Source: JALYUA01 sp038253555 | GTDB taxonomy: Bacteria > Acidobacteriota > Thermoanaerobaculia > UBA5066 > Gp7-AA6 | NCBI GenBank assembly: GCA_038253555.1 | Contig: JBBSGZ010000038.1 | Location: 1 to 29,010 of the forward strand | Direction: 5' to 3' | DNA: 29,010 nucleotides | In this document: one piece after another, positions 13,947 through 20,778 of the stretch | Layout of the letters: every line of letters begins with the position of its first letter | How positions within the stretch are numbered: the first letter of the stretch is position 1 | The notes under the pieces: model-generated | The model's database searches: none | What the model was told of the DNA's origin: nothing | What the model saw: only the letters and a program-made list of their open reading frames with translations | Translations under genes and position numbers: made by a program

Positions 13947-15497
13947 ATGCGATCGGCAACTCCGAACGCGGAGGCTAAGCGCTCCTTCGCGCCGCTTGCG
14001 CGGCTCTCCCTCCGGGGCGGCGGCGCACGCGCGCCGGGACGGCGGACGCTCCCTCCCGCGGCGGCGCCATCGAGTCGGAGGGCGGGTCTCCCGAGCCTCC
14101 GATTGCGGGCGTCCCGGCTCGCGATCTTTTTCATCCTTTCCACGGCAACGGCCTGCCGCTCGGACGCCACGCTGGCGAGGCGGATCCTGGACTCCCATCG
14201 CCACGCGGCCGGGGTGCGCCCTCTCGCGGGGTCTCAGGTCATCCGGCTGTCGCTTTCCACGACCGGAGGAGCCCCCGCCGAAGCGGGAACCGAACAGATC
14301 GAGTGGGATGCGCACGCTTATCGCGAAACAGTTTCCTCCGCCGGGGCGACCACGGTGCTCGGGATCCAGGGGGGCAAGGCTTACTTTACCGACGAGGACG
14401 GCGTCACGCGGGTCGTTTCTGAACCCGTTCTAGCGGACCTCACGACGCGGTCTTACTTCTGGCGGCGTGGGTATCTCTTCGAGGACGCGGAACGCGCCGG
14501 GGTCGCCCTGGGCCCGGCGGACGCCATGCGGGTCTCTCTGCGGCTCGCTCCGCGCCAGGGAAATCCCCTCACGCTGTCGTTTGACCGCCGGACGATGCAG
14601 CTCGTGGCCGTCCGGTCCCCCGGTCTGGTCATCGACTTTCAGAGCGCCACCCGCTGGAGAATGAAGTCGAGCCGGGGGATGCCCGTCCAGGTCGAGCACC
14701 GGCACACCGGCCTTCCCACCAACCAGATCGTGGACGCGGTCGCGGGAGGCTGGTCGTCTCGCTGGGTGCAGCCTTCGATCGAGGCGCCGCTCCTCGGGTC
14801 CCGGGCCGCCGAGATCACCGTGGCGGGCTCCGTCGGCGGGCAAGCCGCCGTACTCGCCATCGACTCGGCCGCGGATGGTCCTATTCGCCTGAGATCCGCG
14901 CTGGCCGGCCGCCTCGCCCTTGTGATCCGAACCGACGTTTTCGGCAGGCGAATTGCCCGAGGGTCGGTCGCAATCGGAGGCTGGAGCCAGCCGGATGTGA
15001 TGTTCGAGGTCTCCGACGCCATTCCGCCCGGCGCGGACGTCTCTCTCGGCGCCGCGCTCTTCCGGGAAGCCGCCGTCGAATACGACCCGGTCGGAAGAAA
15101 AATCCGGCTCCTGGACACGGAGCACTGGGTGCGGCCGGAGGGTTACTACCGCGCGGTGCTCGACGATGACGGGGACCGGCCGGTGGCGATCCTGAAGAAG
15201 GGCCGCGAGCTTCTCCGCCTGCTCGCCGGCGCGGCGACGCCGACGGCGCTCACCGTCGCCAGGGCCTCCGCGCAGCGGCTGGGCTATCCGGCCGATATCC
15301 GGAGCGCCGAAGGTCTCCACTGGGGGCCCGCGCCACTTCCGCCGCTCGACCTCGTTTACGAGGACGCAGGATTCGACCCGGCCGCCGGAGACGACGGACG
15401 ACTCTCCGCGCGCTTCCTCCTCCGCTTCCACGCCATCATCGACATGCCCCACCGCTGGGCGTATCTGAAGCCCGAGGCCGGCGCCGCGAACCCATAA
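13947..15497 (+). CDS. Predicted lipoprotein with aspartyl-protease-like (retropepsin-fold) core, probably inactive
   Basis: The 516-residue protein has an unusual Arg/Ala/Pro-rich leader of about 45 residues, then a hydrophobic stretch SRLAIFFILSTATAC that could be a lipoprotein signal. The middle contains ITVAGSVGGQAAVLAIDSAADGPIRL, laid out like the first lobe of bacterial aspartyl proteases (V-x-V-N-G...A-x-I-D-T-G-A). The active-site triplet D-T/S-G reads D-S-A, so activity is doubtful. DVSLGAALFREAAVEYDPVGRKIRLL follows as in the family's closing strands. A PDZ-like C-terminal part is possible but not clear. The start lies 7 bases from a -10 box; a GTG or ATG nearer the hydrophobic segment would also fit. 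Confidence 0.6.
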   Translation: MRSATPNAEAKRSFAPLARLSLRGGGARAPGRRTLPPAAAPSSRRAGLPSLRLRASRLAIFFILSTATACRSDATLARRILDSHRHAAGVRPLAGSQVIRLSLSTTGGAPAEAGTEQIEWDAHAYRETVSSAGATTVLGIQGGKAYFTDEDGVTRVVSEPVLADLTTRSYFWRRGYLFEDAERAGVALGPADAMRVSLRLAPRQGNPLTLSFDRRTMQLVAVRSPGLVIDFQSATRWRMKSSRGMPVQVEHRHTGLPTNQIVDAVAGGWSSRWVQPSIEAPLLGSRAAEITVAGSVGGQAAVLAIDSAADGPIRLRSALAGRLALVIRTDVFGRRIARGSVAIGGWSQPDVMFEVSDAIPPGADVSLGAALFREAAVEYDPVGRKIRLLDTEHWVRPEGYYRAVLDDDGDRPVAILKKGRELLRLLAGAATPTALTVARASAQRLGYPADIRSAEGLHWGPAPLPPLDLVYEDAGFDPAAGDDGRLSARFLLRFHAIIDMPHRWAYLKPEAGAANP

Positions 15498-15568
15498 AGG
15501 GGCGTCCTCTCCACGGCCGCCGAGCCTCCGGCACGACTTTCGCACTTCCCCGCCCCCGGAGGGTCCCT

Positions 15569-15745
15569 ATGTTGCGCCTCGGTACCGCCTTTCTGGCCTT
15601 CGGAGTCGGGTTCGAGCTGTTCGGGATTCTGAATCGGGCGTTGCCCTCATCCCCGATCGTTCAGCTGCTCGGCTTCGTCTCACTCACGCTCTCCCTGATC
15701 CTGCTGATCCTCGGCCTGCCGTTCATGCGAAACCTGGTCAACTGA
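15569..15745 (+). CDS. Small two-helix membrane protein (58 residues)
   Basis: An ATG at 15569, preceded by GGAGGG at 6 bases, opens a 58-residue frame ending TGA. The product has two hydrophobic segments, LGTAFLAFGVGFELFGIL (about 4-21) and LLGFVSLTLSLILLILGL (about 33-50), separated by a short polar loop with prolines. It ends FMRNLVN. I do not recognise the family. The clean ribosome site and membrane-protein composition make it likely to be real. It follows the lipoprotein gene by 71 bases on the same strand. Confidence 0.65.
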   Translation: MLRLGTAFLAFGVGFELFGILNRALPSSPIVQLLGFVSLTLSLILLILGLPFMRNLVN

Positions 15746-16025
15746 GGCGGGCGGGCTCCGGACCGATTGGACGTCGGTATTGGAATCCCGGACGTCCCTC
15801 CGGCGCTTTGACGCGCTCCAGGCTTCGCCCTTCTCTTCCGCCGACCCGCGAAGTCCTCCCGGCACGAACGGGCGCCGCCGCCTGGAAGCTCCCGTCACTT
15901 TGACTCCCGAACGCGCCGGCGTCTCTCCCTACGCCGCCAACGATGGCCACAGCGGGCGGTACGCGCCGGATGCCGGGCTCCCGGGTCTGCGGCTCTCCGG
16001 TTTTTCAGCGGGCGGAAGGAATCCG

Positions 16026-16256
16026 TTAGTCGGCGGCAGCTTCGTCCCGGAAAACGGAAAAAGCGATCTCACAGGTCTCGCAGAACAGGTCTGGCCCCGC
16101 AACGAAGACGGGGGTTTCGAGTCGCAGGGGCCCGGCGCATTTCGGGCACTCGACGTCGGTCTTGACGCGCGCGGCGCGGGACTTGTCGGGCGCGCCCCGC
16201 CGGGCTAAGCCTGCCCGGGGCGAGGCGGCGAACGGGAACACGTTTTCGCGATTCAC
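16026..16256 (-). CDS. Small zinc-ribbon protein (76 residues)
   Basis: The protein starts at a GTG that overlaps the TGA of the upstream gene (GTGA). It ends with a zinc ribbon: ECPKC (C37, C40) and FCETC (C59, C62), 18 residues apart, in the context GPLRLETPVFVAGPDLFCET. The first 35 residues are basic and poorly ordered by composition. Such ribbons bind zinc and often mediate nucleic-acid or protein contacts; no specific role can be assigned. It is cotranscribed with the membrane protein before it. Confidence 0.65.
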   Translation of the reverse strand: MNRENVFPFAASPRAGLARRGAPDKSRAARVKTDVECPKCAGPLRLETPVFVAGPDLFCETCEIAFSVFRDEAAAD

Positions 16257-16555
16257 CACTGTTCCTCCTCTCGCATGGATGCTGCGGAGTCCGGGGAGGT
16301 CTCGGAAGAATCGGCCAGAGTGAGTGGCGGCCCCGGCTTGCGGCGCTGGAGGATGAAGGCCGCGCCGCCCGCCAGACACGCGAGAAATCCGGTCCCGAGA
16401 AGACTGGCGGCAGCCGCGCGAAACGCTCTGGGCGTGTCGGGCGCGCCCGGACGGCCGACCACCGCTCCGCCGAAGAAGATACAGACGACTCCCAGAAGCA
16501 CGAGGCTCTTCGGCCGGTCGGCGGGGGCGGAGGGCTGAGACCACACGAGTCTCAT
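16253..16555 (-). CDS. Small membrane protein, two predicted helices
   Basis: The 100-residue product starts MRLVWSQPSAPADRPK and has two hydrophobic segments, SLVLLGVVCIFFGGAVV (about 17-33) and ASLLGTGFLACLAGGAAFIL (about 49-68), then a polar acidic tail ending REEEQW. CGGAG lies 7 bases before the ATG at 16555; longer in-frame starts upstream have shadow-like composition. Its last four bases form the start of the zinc-ribbon gene. No family recognised. Confidence 0.6.
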   Translation of the reverse strand: MRLVWSQPSAPADRPKSLVLLGVVCIFFGGAVVGRPGAPDTPRAFRAAAASLLGTGFLACLAGGAAFILQRRKPGPPLTLADSSETSPDSAASMREEEQW

Positions 16556-16786
16556 GAAAGGGCTCCGGAATCCGGACGGGAAAGACTCGAGCGAGCCGGC
16601 CGGAACGGCCGATTCTGAGCGTTCGGAGCCGTGGCGGTCACAATCTTCGCCCCCCGAGCGTTCCTGTCGGGCCCCATGGGCCCCGACTCCTCTGTCAAAC
16701 ACGATCAGTTTAAAGGCGAAGTCCGGCGCGCGCAACCAGAATGTGGAGAGGAGAGAAGGCGTCGTCGGGAGATAGGGCGCGCGCCA

Positions 16787-16792
16787 TAGAAT
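16787..16792 (+). promoter_or_regulatory. -10 box (TAGAAT) of the M28 peptidase gene, leaderless arrangement
   Basis: TAGAAT ends 8 bases before the ATG at 16801 and no Shine-Dalgarno lies between. The transcription start is expected at or next to the ATG. Confidence 0.5.
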
Positions 16793-16800
16793 CGCGACTC

Positions 16801-19023
16801 ATGAAAATTCGAATTCGCAAAGTGGCCGCGGCCGCGCTCCTTCCACTTCTGCTCGGGTTGCGCGGTTTTCCAGGAGACGCCGAATCGCAAAAGGACCTCG
16901 AACGACGCTACGCGTCGGCCCTGGATCCGGCAAGCATCCGCGAGTTCGATCGTTTACTTTCCGCCGAGCCGCACCACATCGGCTCCGCGCGCGGCGAGCA
17001 GAACGCGAAGTGGATGGCCGCGAAGCTTCGCGAGTGGGGTCTCGACGCGCGCATCGAAACCTTCGACGTTCTGTTCCCGACGCCGACGGAACGGATCTTA
17101 GAGCTCGTCGCCCCCACGCGCTTCCGCGCTTCGCTCGCCGAGACGCCCGTCGCCGGCGACCCGACCTCTGCCCAGACCGCCGGCCAGCTTCCCACGTACA
17201 ACGCCTACTCGATCGACGGAGACGTTACGGCGCCGCTCGTCTACGTCAACTACGGCGTCCCCGCGGATTACGAGCAGCTGGAGCGAATGAAAATCGACGT
17301 CCGCGGCAAGATCGTCCTCGCGCGATACGGCGCGAGCTGGCGCGGGATCAAGCCCAAGGTCGCCGCGGAGCACGGCGCGATCGGCTGCCTGATCTACTCC
17401 GACCCCCGCGACGACGGATATTTCGAAGGAGACGTCTACCCGCAGGGAGCGTACCGGCCCGAGCAGGGCGTCCAGCGCGGCAGCGTAGCGGACATGCCGC
17501 TTTACCCGGGCGACCCGCTCACCCCGGGAGTCGGAGCAACCCGCGGCGCGCGCCGGCTTGACCGCAAGGATGCGCGCACCCTGACCCGGATCCCCGTCCT
17601 TCCGATTTCCTACGGCGACGCGCGTCCGCTGCTCACCGCGCTCGGCGGCCGCGCGGCCCCCCGCGAGTGGCGGGGCGGGCTTCCCGTTTCGTACCACGTC
17701 GGTCCCGGCCCGGCCACCGTTCACCTGAAGGTGGCATTCGACTGGAAGATCGTGCCGGCGCACGACGTCATCGCGCGCATCGTGGGCTCGGTCTGGCCCG
17801 ATGAGTGGGTCATCCATGGCAACCACCACGACGCCTGGGTCAACGGCGCGAGCGACCCGGTCAGCGGACTCGCCGCACTCCTCGAAGAGGCCCGCTCGCT
17901 CGGAGCGCTCGTGAAATCGGGCTGGCGGCCGAAGAGGACGATCGTTCTCTGCGCCTGGGACGGCGAGGAGCCGGGGCTTCTCGGATCGACGGAGTGGGTC
18001 GAGACGCACGCCGACGAGCTCAGCGCGAAGGCCGTCGCGTACATCAACACGGACTCAAACGGGCGCGGATACCTGGGCGTCGGCGGCTCTCATTCGCTGG
18101 AAAGCCTCGTCAATGACGTCGCGGCCGACGTCGAGGACCCGGAAAAAAAGATCTCGGTGGCCAGACGGTTGCGGCTGCGGCGGATCGAGGATTCGAAGAC
18201 GCCCGACGAGCGGCGCGAGGCCCGCGAGCGCAGGAATCTGAGAATCTCGGCGCTGGGGTCCGGCTCGGACTTCACCCCTTTTCTGCAGCATCTGGGCATC
18301 CCGTCCTTGAACGTCGGGTTCAGCGGGGAGGGCGGCGGGGGTGTCTATCATTCGATTTACGACGACTTCGCCTGGTACACCCGATTTTCCGACGGCGAAT
18401 TCGTCTACGGCCGCGCGCTCGCCCAGACGACCGGCCTGCTCACGCTGCGGCTCGCCGACGCCGATCTTCTTCCTTTCGACTTCACGAGTCTGGCGGAGAC
18501 GGTCGCGACCTACGTGAAAGAGCTGCGAGCTCTCGCCGGCGAAAAGCGGGAGGCGAATGAAGAGAAGACCCGTCGTCTGGACGAAGGAGTCCCCTCGGCG
18601 CTCGAAGACCCGCAGGAGCCGATGGCAGAAGAGAAGCGGGAGCCTCCCGTGCCTTTTTTCGATTTCTCCCCCCTCGAGAACGCGTCCGACAATCTCTCGC
18701 GAGCGGCGATCGAGTTCGAGGGCGCTTCGTCGGCTGGCCCCGGCTCCGACGCGGCGCGCCTTTCCGCGGTCAATGCCCTGATCCGCTCGGTGGAGCGGGG
18801 AATGCTGCGCGCGGAAGGTCTCCCCCGCCGGCCGTGGTTCAAGCACTTTCTCTACGCTCCCGGCTTCTACACCGGCTACGACGTGAAGACACTGCCGGCC
18901 GTTCGGGAGGCGATCGAAGAGAAGCAGTGGAAAGACGTCAACCGGGAGATCGCGAGAACGGCCGGGACGATCGACGTTTGCGCCGGCCGGATCCGCGACG
19001 CGGCGAAGAGGCTGGCTCCGTAA
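16801..19023 (+). CDS. Exported M28 metallopeptidase, glutamate carboxypeptidase II (PSMA)-like
   Basis: The 740-residue protein has a signal peptide (about 1-28) and the three-part layout of human GCPII. A PA-type domain (about 140-300) includes VRGKIVLARYG and the G-A-I-G-C-L-I-Y-S-D-P strand. The M28 domain (about 310-545) comes next, followed by a TFR-like dimerisation domain ending in the region PRRPWFKHFLYAPGFYTGY. All zinc and catalytic residues are present: H342 (GNHHDAW), bridging D352 (SDPVSG), base E389 and ligand E390 (AWDGEEPGLLGSTEW), D418 (NTDSN) and H517 (YHSIYDD). It should be an active exopeptidase outside the cytoplasm, probably removing terminal residues from peptides. Substrate preference cannot be read. 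Confidence 0.93.
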   Translation: MKIRIRKVAAAALLPLLLGLRGFPGDAESQKDLERRYASALDPASIREFDRLLSAEPHHIGSARGEQNAKWMAAKLREWGLDARIETFDVLFPTPTERILELVAPTRFRASLAETPVAGDPTSAQTAGQLPTYNAYSIDGDVTAPLVYVNYGVPADYEQLERMKIDVRGKIVLARYGASWRGIKPKVAAEHGAIGCLIYSDPRDDGYFEGDVYPQGAYRPEQGVQRGSVADMPLYPGDPLTPGVGATRGARRLDRKDARTLTRIPVLPISYGDARPLLTALGGRAAPREWRGGLPVSYHVGPGPATVHLKVAFDWKIVPAHDVIARIVGSVWPDEWVIHGNHHDAWVNGASDPVSGLAALLEEARSLGALVKSGWRPKRTIVLCAWDGEEPGLLGSTEWVETHADELSAKAVAYINTDSNGRGYLGVGGSHSLESLVNDVAADVEDPEKKISVARRLRLRRIEDSKTPDERREARERRNLRISALGSGSDFTPFLQHLGIPSLNVGFSGEGGGGVYHSIYDDFAWYTRFSDGEFVYGRALAQTTGLLTLRLADADLLPFDFTSLAETVATYVKELRALAGEKREANEEKTRRLDEGVPSALEDPQEPMAEEKREPPVPFFDFSPLENASDNLSRAAIEFEGASSAGPGSDAARLSAVNALIRSVERGMLRAEGLPRRPWFKHFLYAPGFYTGYDVKTLPAVREAIEEKQWKDVNREIARTAGTIDVCAGRIRDAAKRLAP

Positions 19024-19027
19024 GCCT

Positions 19028-19534
19028 TTATTTACCGCGCATTCTCTCGACGAAATCCTCTCCCGCGGTCTTTCCCCGCGCGAGCGCGACCGTTCCGTCG
19101 CATCGCGCCGTGATCTGACCGTCCTCGCCCGAAATCTCGGCCGCGGCGAACATCAGGTTCATGCCCGCCCGCAGGAGCCGCGCCTCCGCGACGACGAGAT
19201 CTCCCCGCGTGGGACGGAGGAAAAGCATCGACAGCGACACGGTGGCCGAGCGCGCCTCCGGCCGCGCCAGCCACCCCACCGTTCCGATCACCAGGTCGAA
19301 CAGCCCGGCGAGAACCGCGCCGTTCACGGCATCCGTGCCGATTCCCCCGCGGTGATAGCCCTGCACGGGGTCGAGGACGGCGCGGACTCTGTCGACGCGC
19401 TCGAAGGCGAGCCGGGCGCCGAGCCTCTGCATGGGCGGGGAGGCGTTCCAGACGACGGACAGAGCGTGGAGGGCATCGAGTGTGGCGTAGCCCTCGGAAA
19501 AAGCCCGCTGCTCCGCGTCCGATGAATCTGACAT
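19028..19534 (-). CDS. Hotdog-fold thioesterase-like protein (PaaI/DUF4442 type)
   Basis: The 168-residue protein has the hotdog pattern of PaaI-like acyl-CoA thioesterases. A helix-capping GYHRGGIGTDAVNGAVLAGLFD (59-80) stands where the family has H-G-G-x-x-x-x-L-x-D. It is followed by SATVSLSMLFLRPTRGDLVV, which matches the T-x-x-L-x-V-x-F-L-R-P-A region, and then by AAAEISGEDGQITARCDGTV. H61 and D80 may be the functional pair, though spacing differs from PaaI. It probably hydrolyses or binds an acyl-CoA in the cytoplasm. A purine-rich GAGGGCGGAAAG stretch precedes the ATG. It is convergent with the M28 gene (5 bases between) and divergent from the VWFA gene. Confidence 0.8.
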   Translation of the reverse strand: MSDSSDAEQRAFSEGYATLDALHALSVVWNASPPMQRLGARLAFERVDRVRAVLDPVQGYHRGGIGTDAVNGAVLAGLFDLVIGTVGWLARPEARSATVSLSMLFLRPTRGDLVVAEARLLRAGMNLMFAAAEISGEDGQITARCDGTVALARGKTAGEDFVERMRGK

Positions 19535-19618
19535 TCTTTCCGCCCTCCTCTGCGGGTCCTCCGGCCCGAGTGTATCGGAGCCCTCTCTGCCTACATTTCG
19601 TGAGATCGTTTCATCGGC

Positions 19619-20761
19619 GTGTTGAAAAGGACCGGGCCCCGGCGAACGCGCGCGGCGAGCTGGCGCGAATCGAACTCGCCGGAAAGCCGCGGTTCGGGAA
19701 AATCGATTGCCGCCGTGCTGTGGCTCTCCCTCGGGAGCTGTCTCCTCCCGGGAGTCTCCGCGGCGCAGACACGGCCGGACTCTGCCCGGCCCGGCACGTA
19801 TCGCGACGAGGCGCGCGTCGAGCGGGTCATTCTAGACGCGCACGTCACGGACCGCAGGGGCGAGGCGCTTCCGGGATTGCATCCGGCCGATTTCGAGCTC
19901 AAGGTCGACGGTGCCGTCGTGCCCCTGGAGTCCGCCGACTGGATTCCCGTCGGCGAGCCCGAGGTGCCGCTCCTGCCAGCGGCGGATCCGTCCGCCGCCG
20001 ATGCGCGCCCTCGCGAGGCGGCTCCCGGGCGTCTCCTGATTTTCTTCTTCCAGACCGACTACACGACCTCCCGGCTGATCGGCCTCCTCCGCATGGGGCT
20101 TGAAGCCCGCCGGTTCCTCGAAACTCTGCTTCCGTCGGACCGGGTCGCGGTGCTCTCGTTTGACTCGCACCTGAAGCTTCGCCAGGACTTCACGGACGAT
20201 CACGCGCGCATCCTCGCCGCGATCCACGCGTCGCTGCGCACGGGATTGCCGGAGCCGTTCGAGCCGGAGCCCGGCCCCTCGCTCGCCCGTCACTTCGACT
20301 ACTCGGCGGCGGAGGACGCCGTAACGCCGGAGGGTGCGCTGGCCTTGATCGCCCGCGCCGCCGCGCCGATCCCGGGAGGCAAGGAGATGCTCTTCTTCGG
20401 CTGGGGGCTTCAGACGATCGGCGGGATGTCGGGGCCGAACATGCGCGATCGCATCGATTACGCGGAGGCGATCCCCGCTCTGGCGCGGGCGCGCATCACC
20501 ATTTTTTCACTCGACGTCACCAACGCCGACTACCACTCCCTCGAGGGAACGCTGTCCAACATTTCCGACGTGACCGGCGGGACCTACGCGAAGACCCACA
20601 TTTTCCCGGGCGCCGCGATCGACTCCGTCCGCCGGGCGATCGCCGGACGTTACGTGCTGGTCTTCAAGAAGCCGGAGGGTCCGCGCGGAACGCACACGGT
20701 CGGCGTGCGGCTGGTCGGGAAGAAGGGGACTGTCCTGGCGCGTAACTATTACGCGGATTGA
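19619..20761 (+). CDS. Exported VWFA-related protein (acidobacterial type)
   Basis: The 380-residue protein follows the VWFA-related family common in Acidobacteriota: ERVILDAHVTDRRGEALPGL, then HPADFELKVDGAVVPL, the A-domain start GRLLIFFFQTDYTTSR, LLPSDRVAVLSFDSHLKLRQ, a later Rossmann strand ARARITIFSLDVTN, and GGTYAKTHIF. The last part, SVRRAIAGRYVLVFKK, is also typical. The metal-binding D-x-S-x-S motif is not intact (TDYTTS around D147), so metal-dependent ligand binding is uncertain. A signal peptide (SIAAVLWLSLGSCLLPGVSAAQ) lies 30-50 residues from the chosen GTG, so the true start may be further in; no ribosome site is evident. Role: probably cell-surface or periplasmic protein contacts. 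Confidence 0.8.
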   Translation: MLKRTGPRRTRAASWRESNSPESRGSGKSIAAVLWLSLGSCLLPGVSAAQTRPDSARPGTYRDEARVERVILDAHVTDRRGEALPGLHPADFELKVDGAVVPLESADWIPVGEPEVPLLPAADPSAADARPREAAPGRLLIFFFQTDYTTSRLIGLLRMGLEARRFLETLLPSDRVAVLSFDSHLKLRQDFTDDHARILAAIHASLRTGLPEPFEPEPGPSLARHFDYSAAEDAVTPEGALALIARAAAPIPGGKEMLFFGWGLQTIGGMSGPNMRDRIDYAEAIPALARARITIFSLDVTNADYHSLEGTLSNISDVTGGTYAKTHIFPGAAIDSVRRAIAGRYVLVFKKPEGPRGTHTVGVRLVGKKGTVLARNYYAD

Positions 20762-20778
20762 CCGGGAGATTCGGGCGC

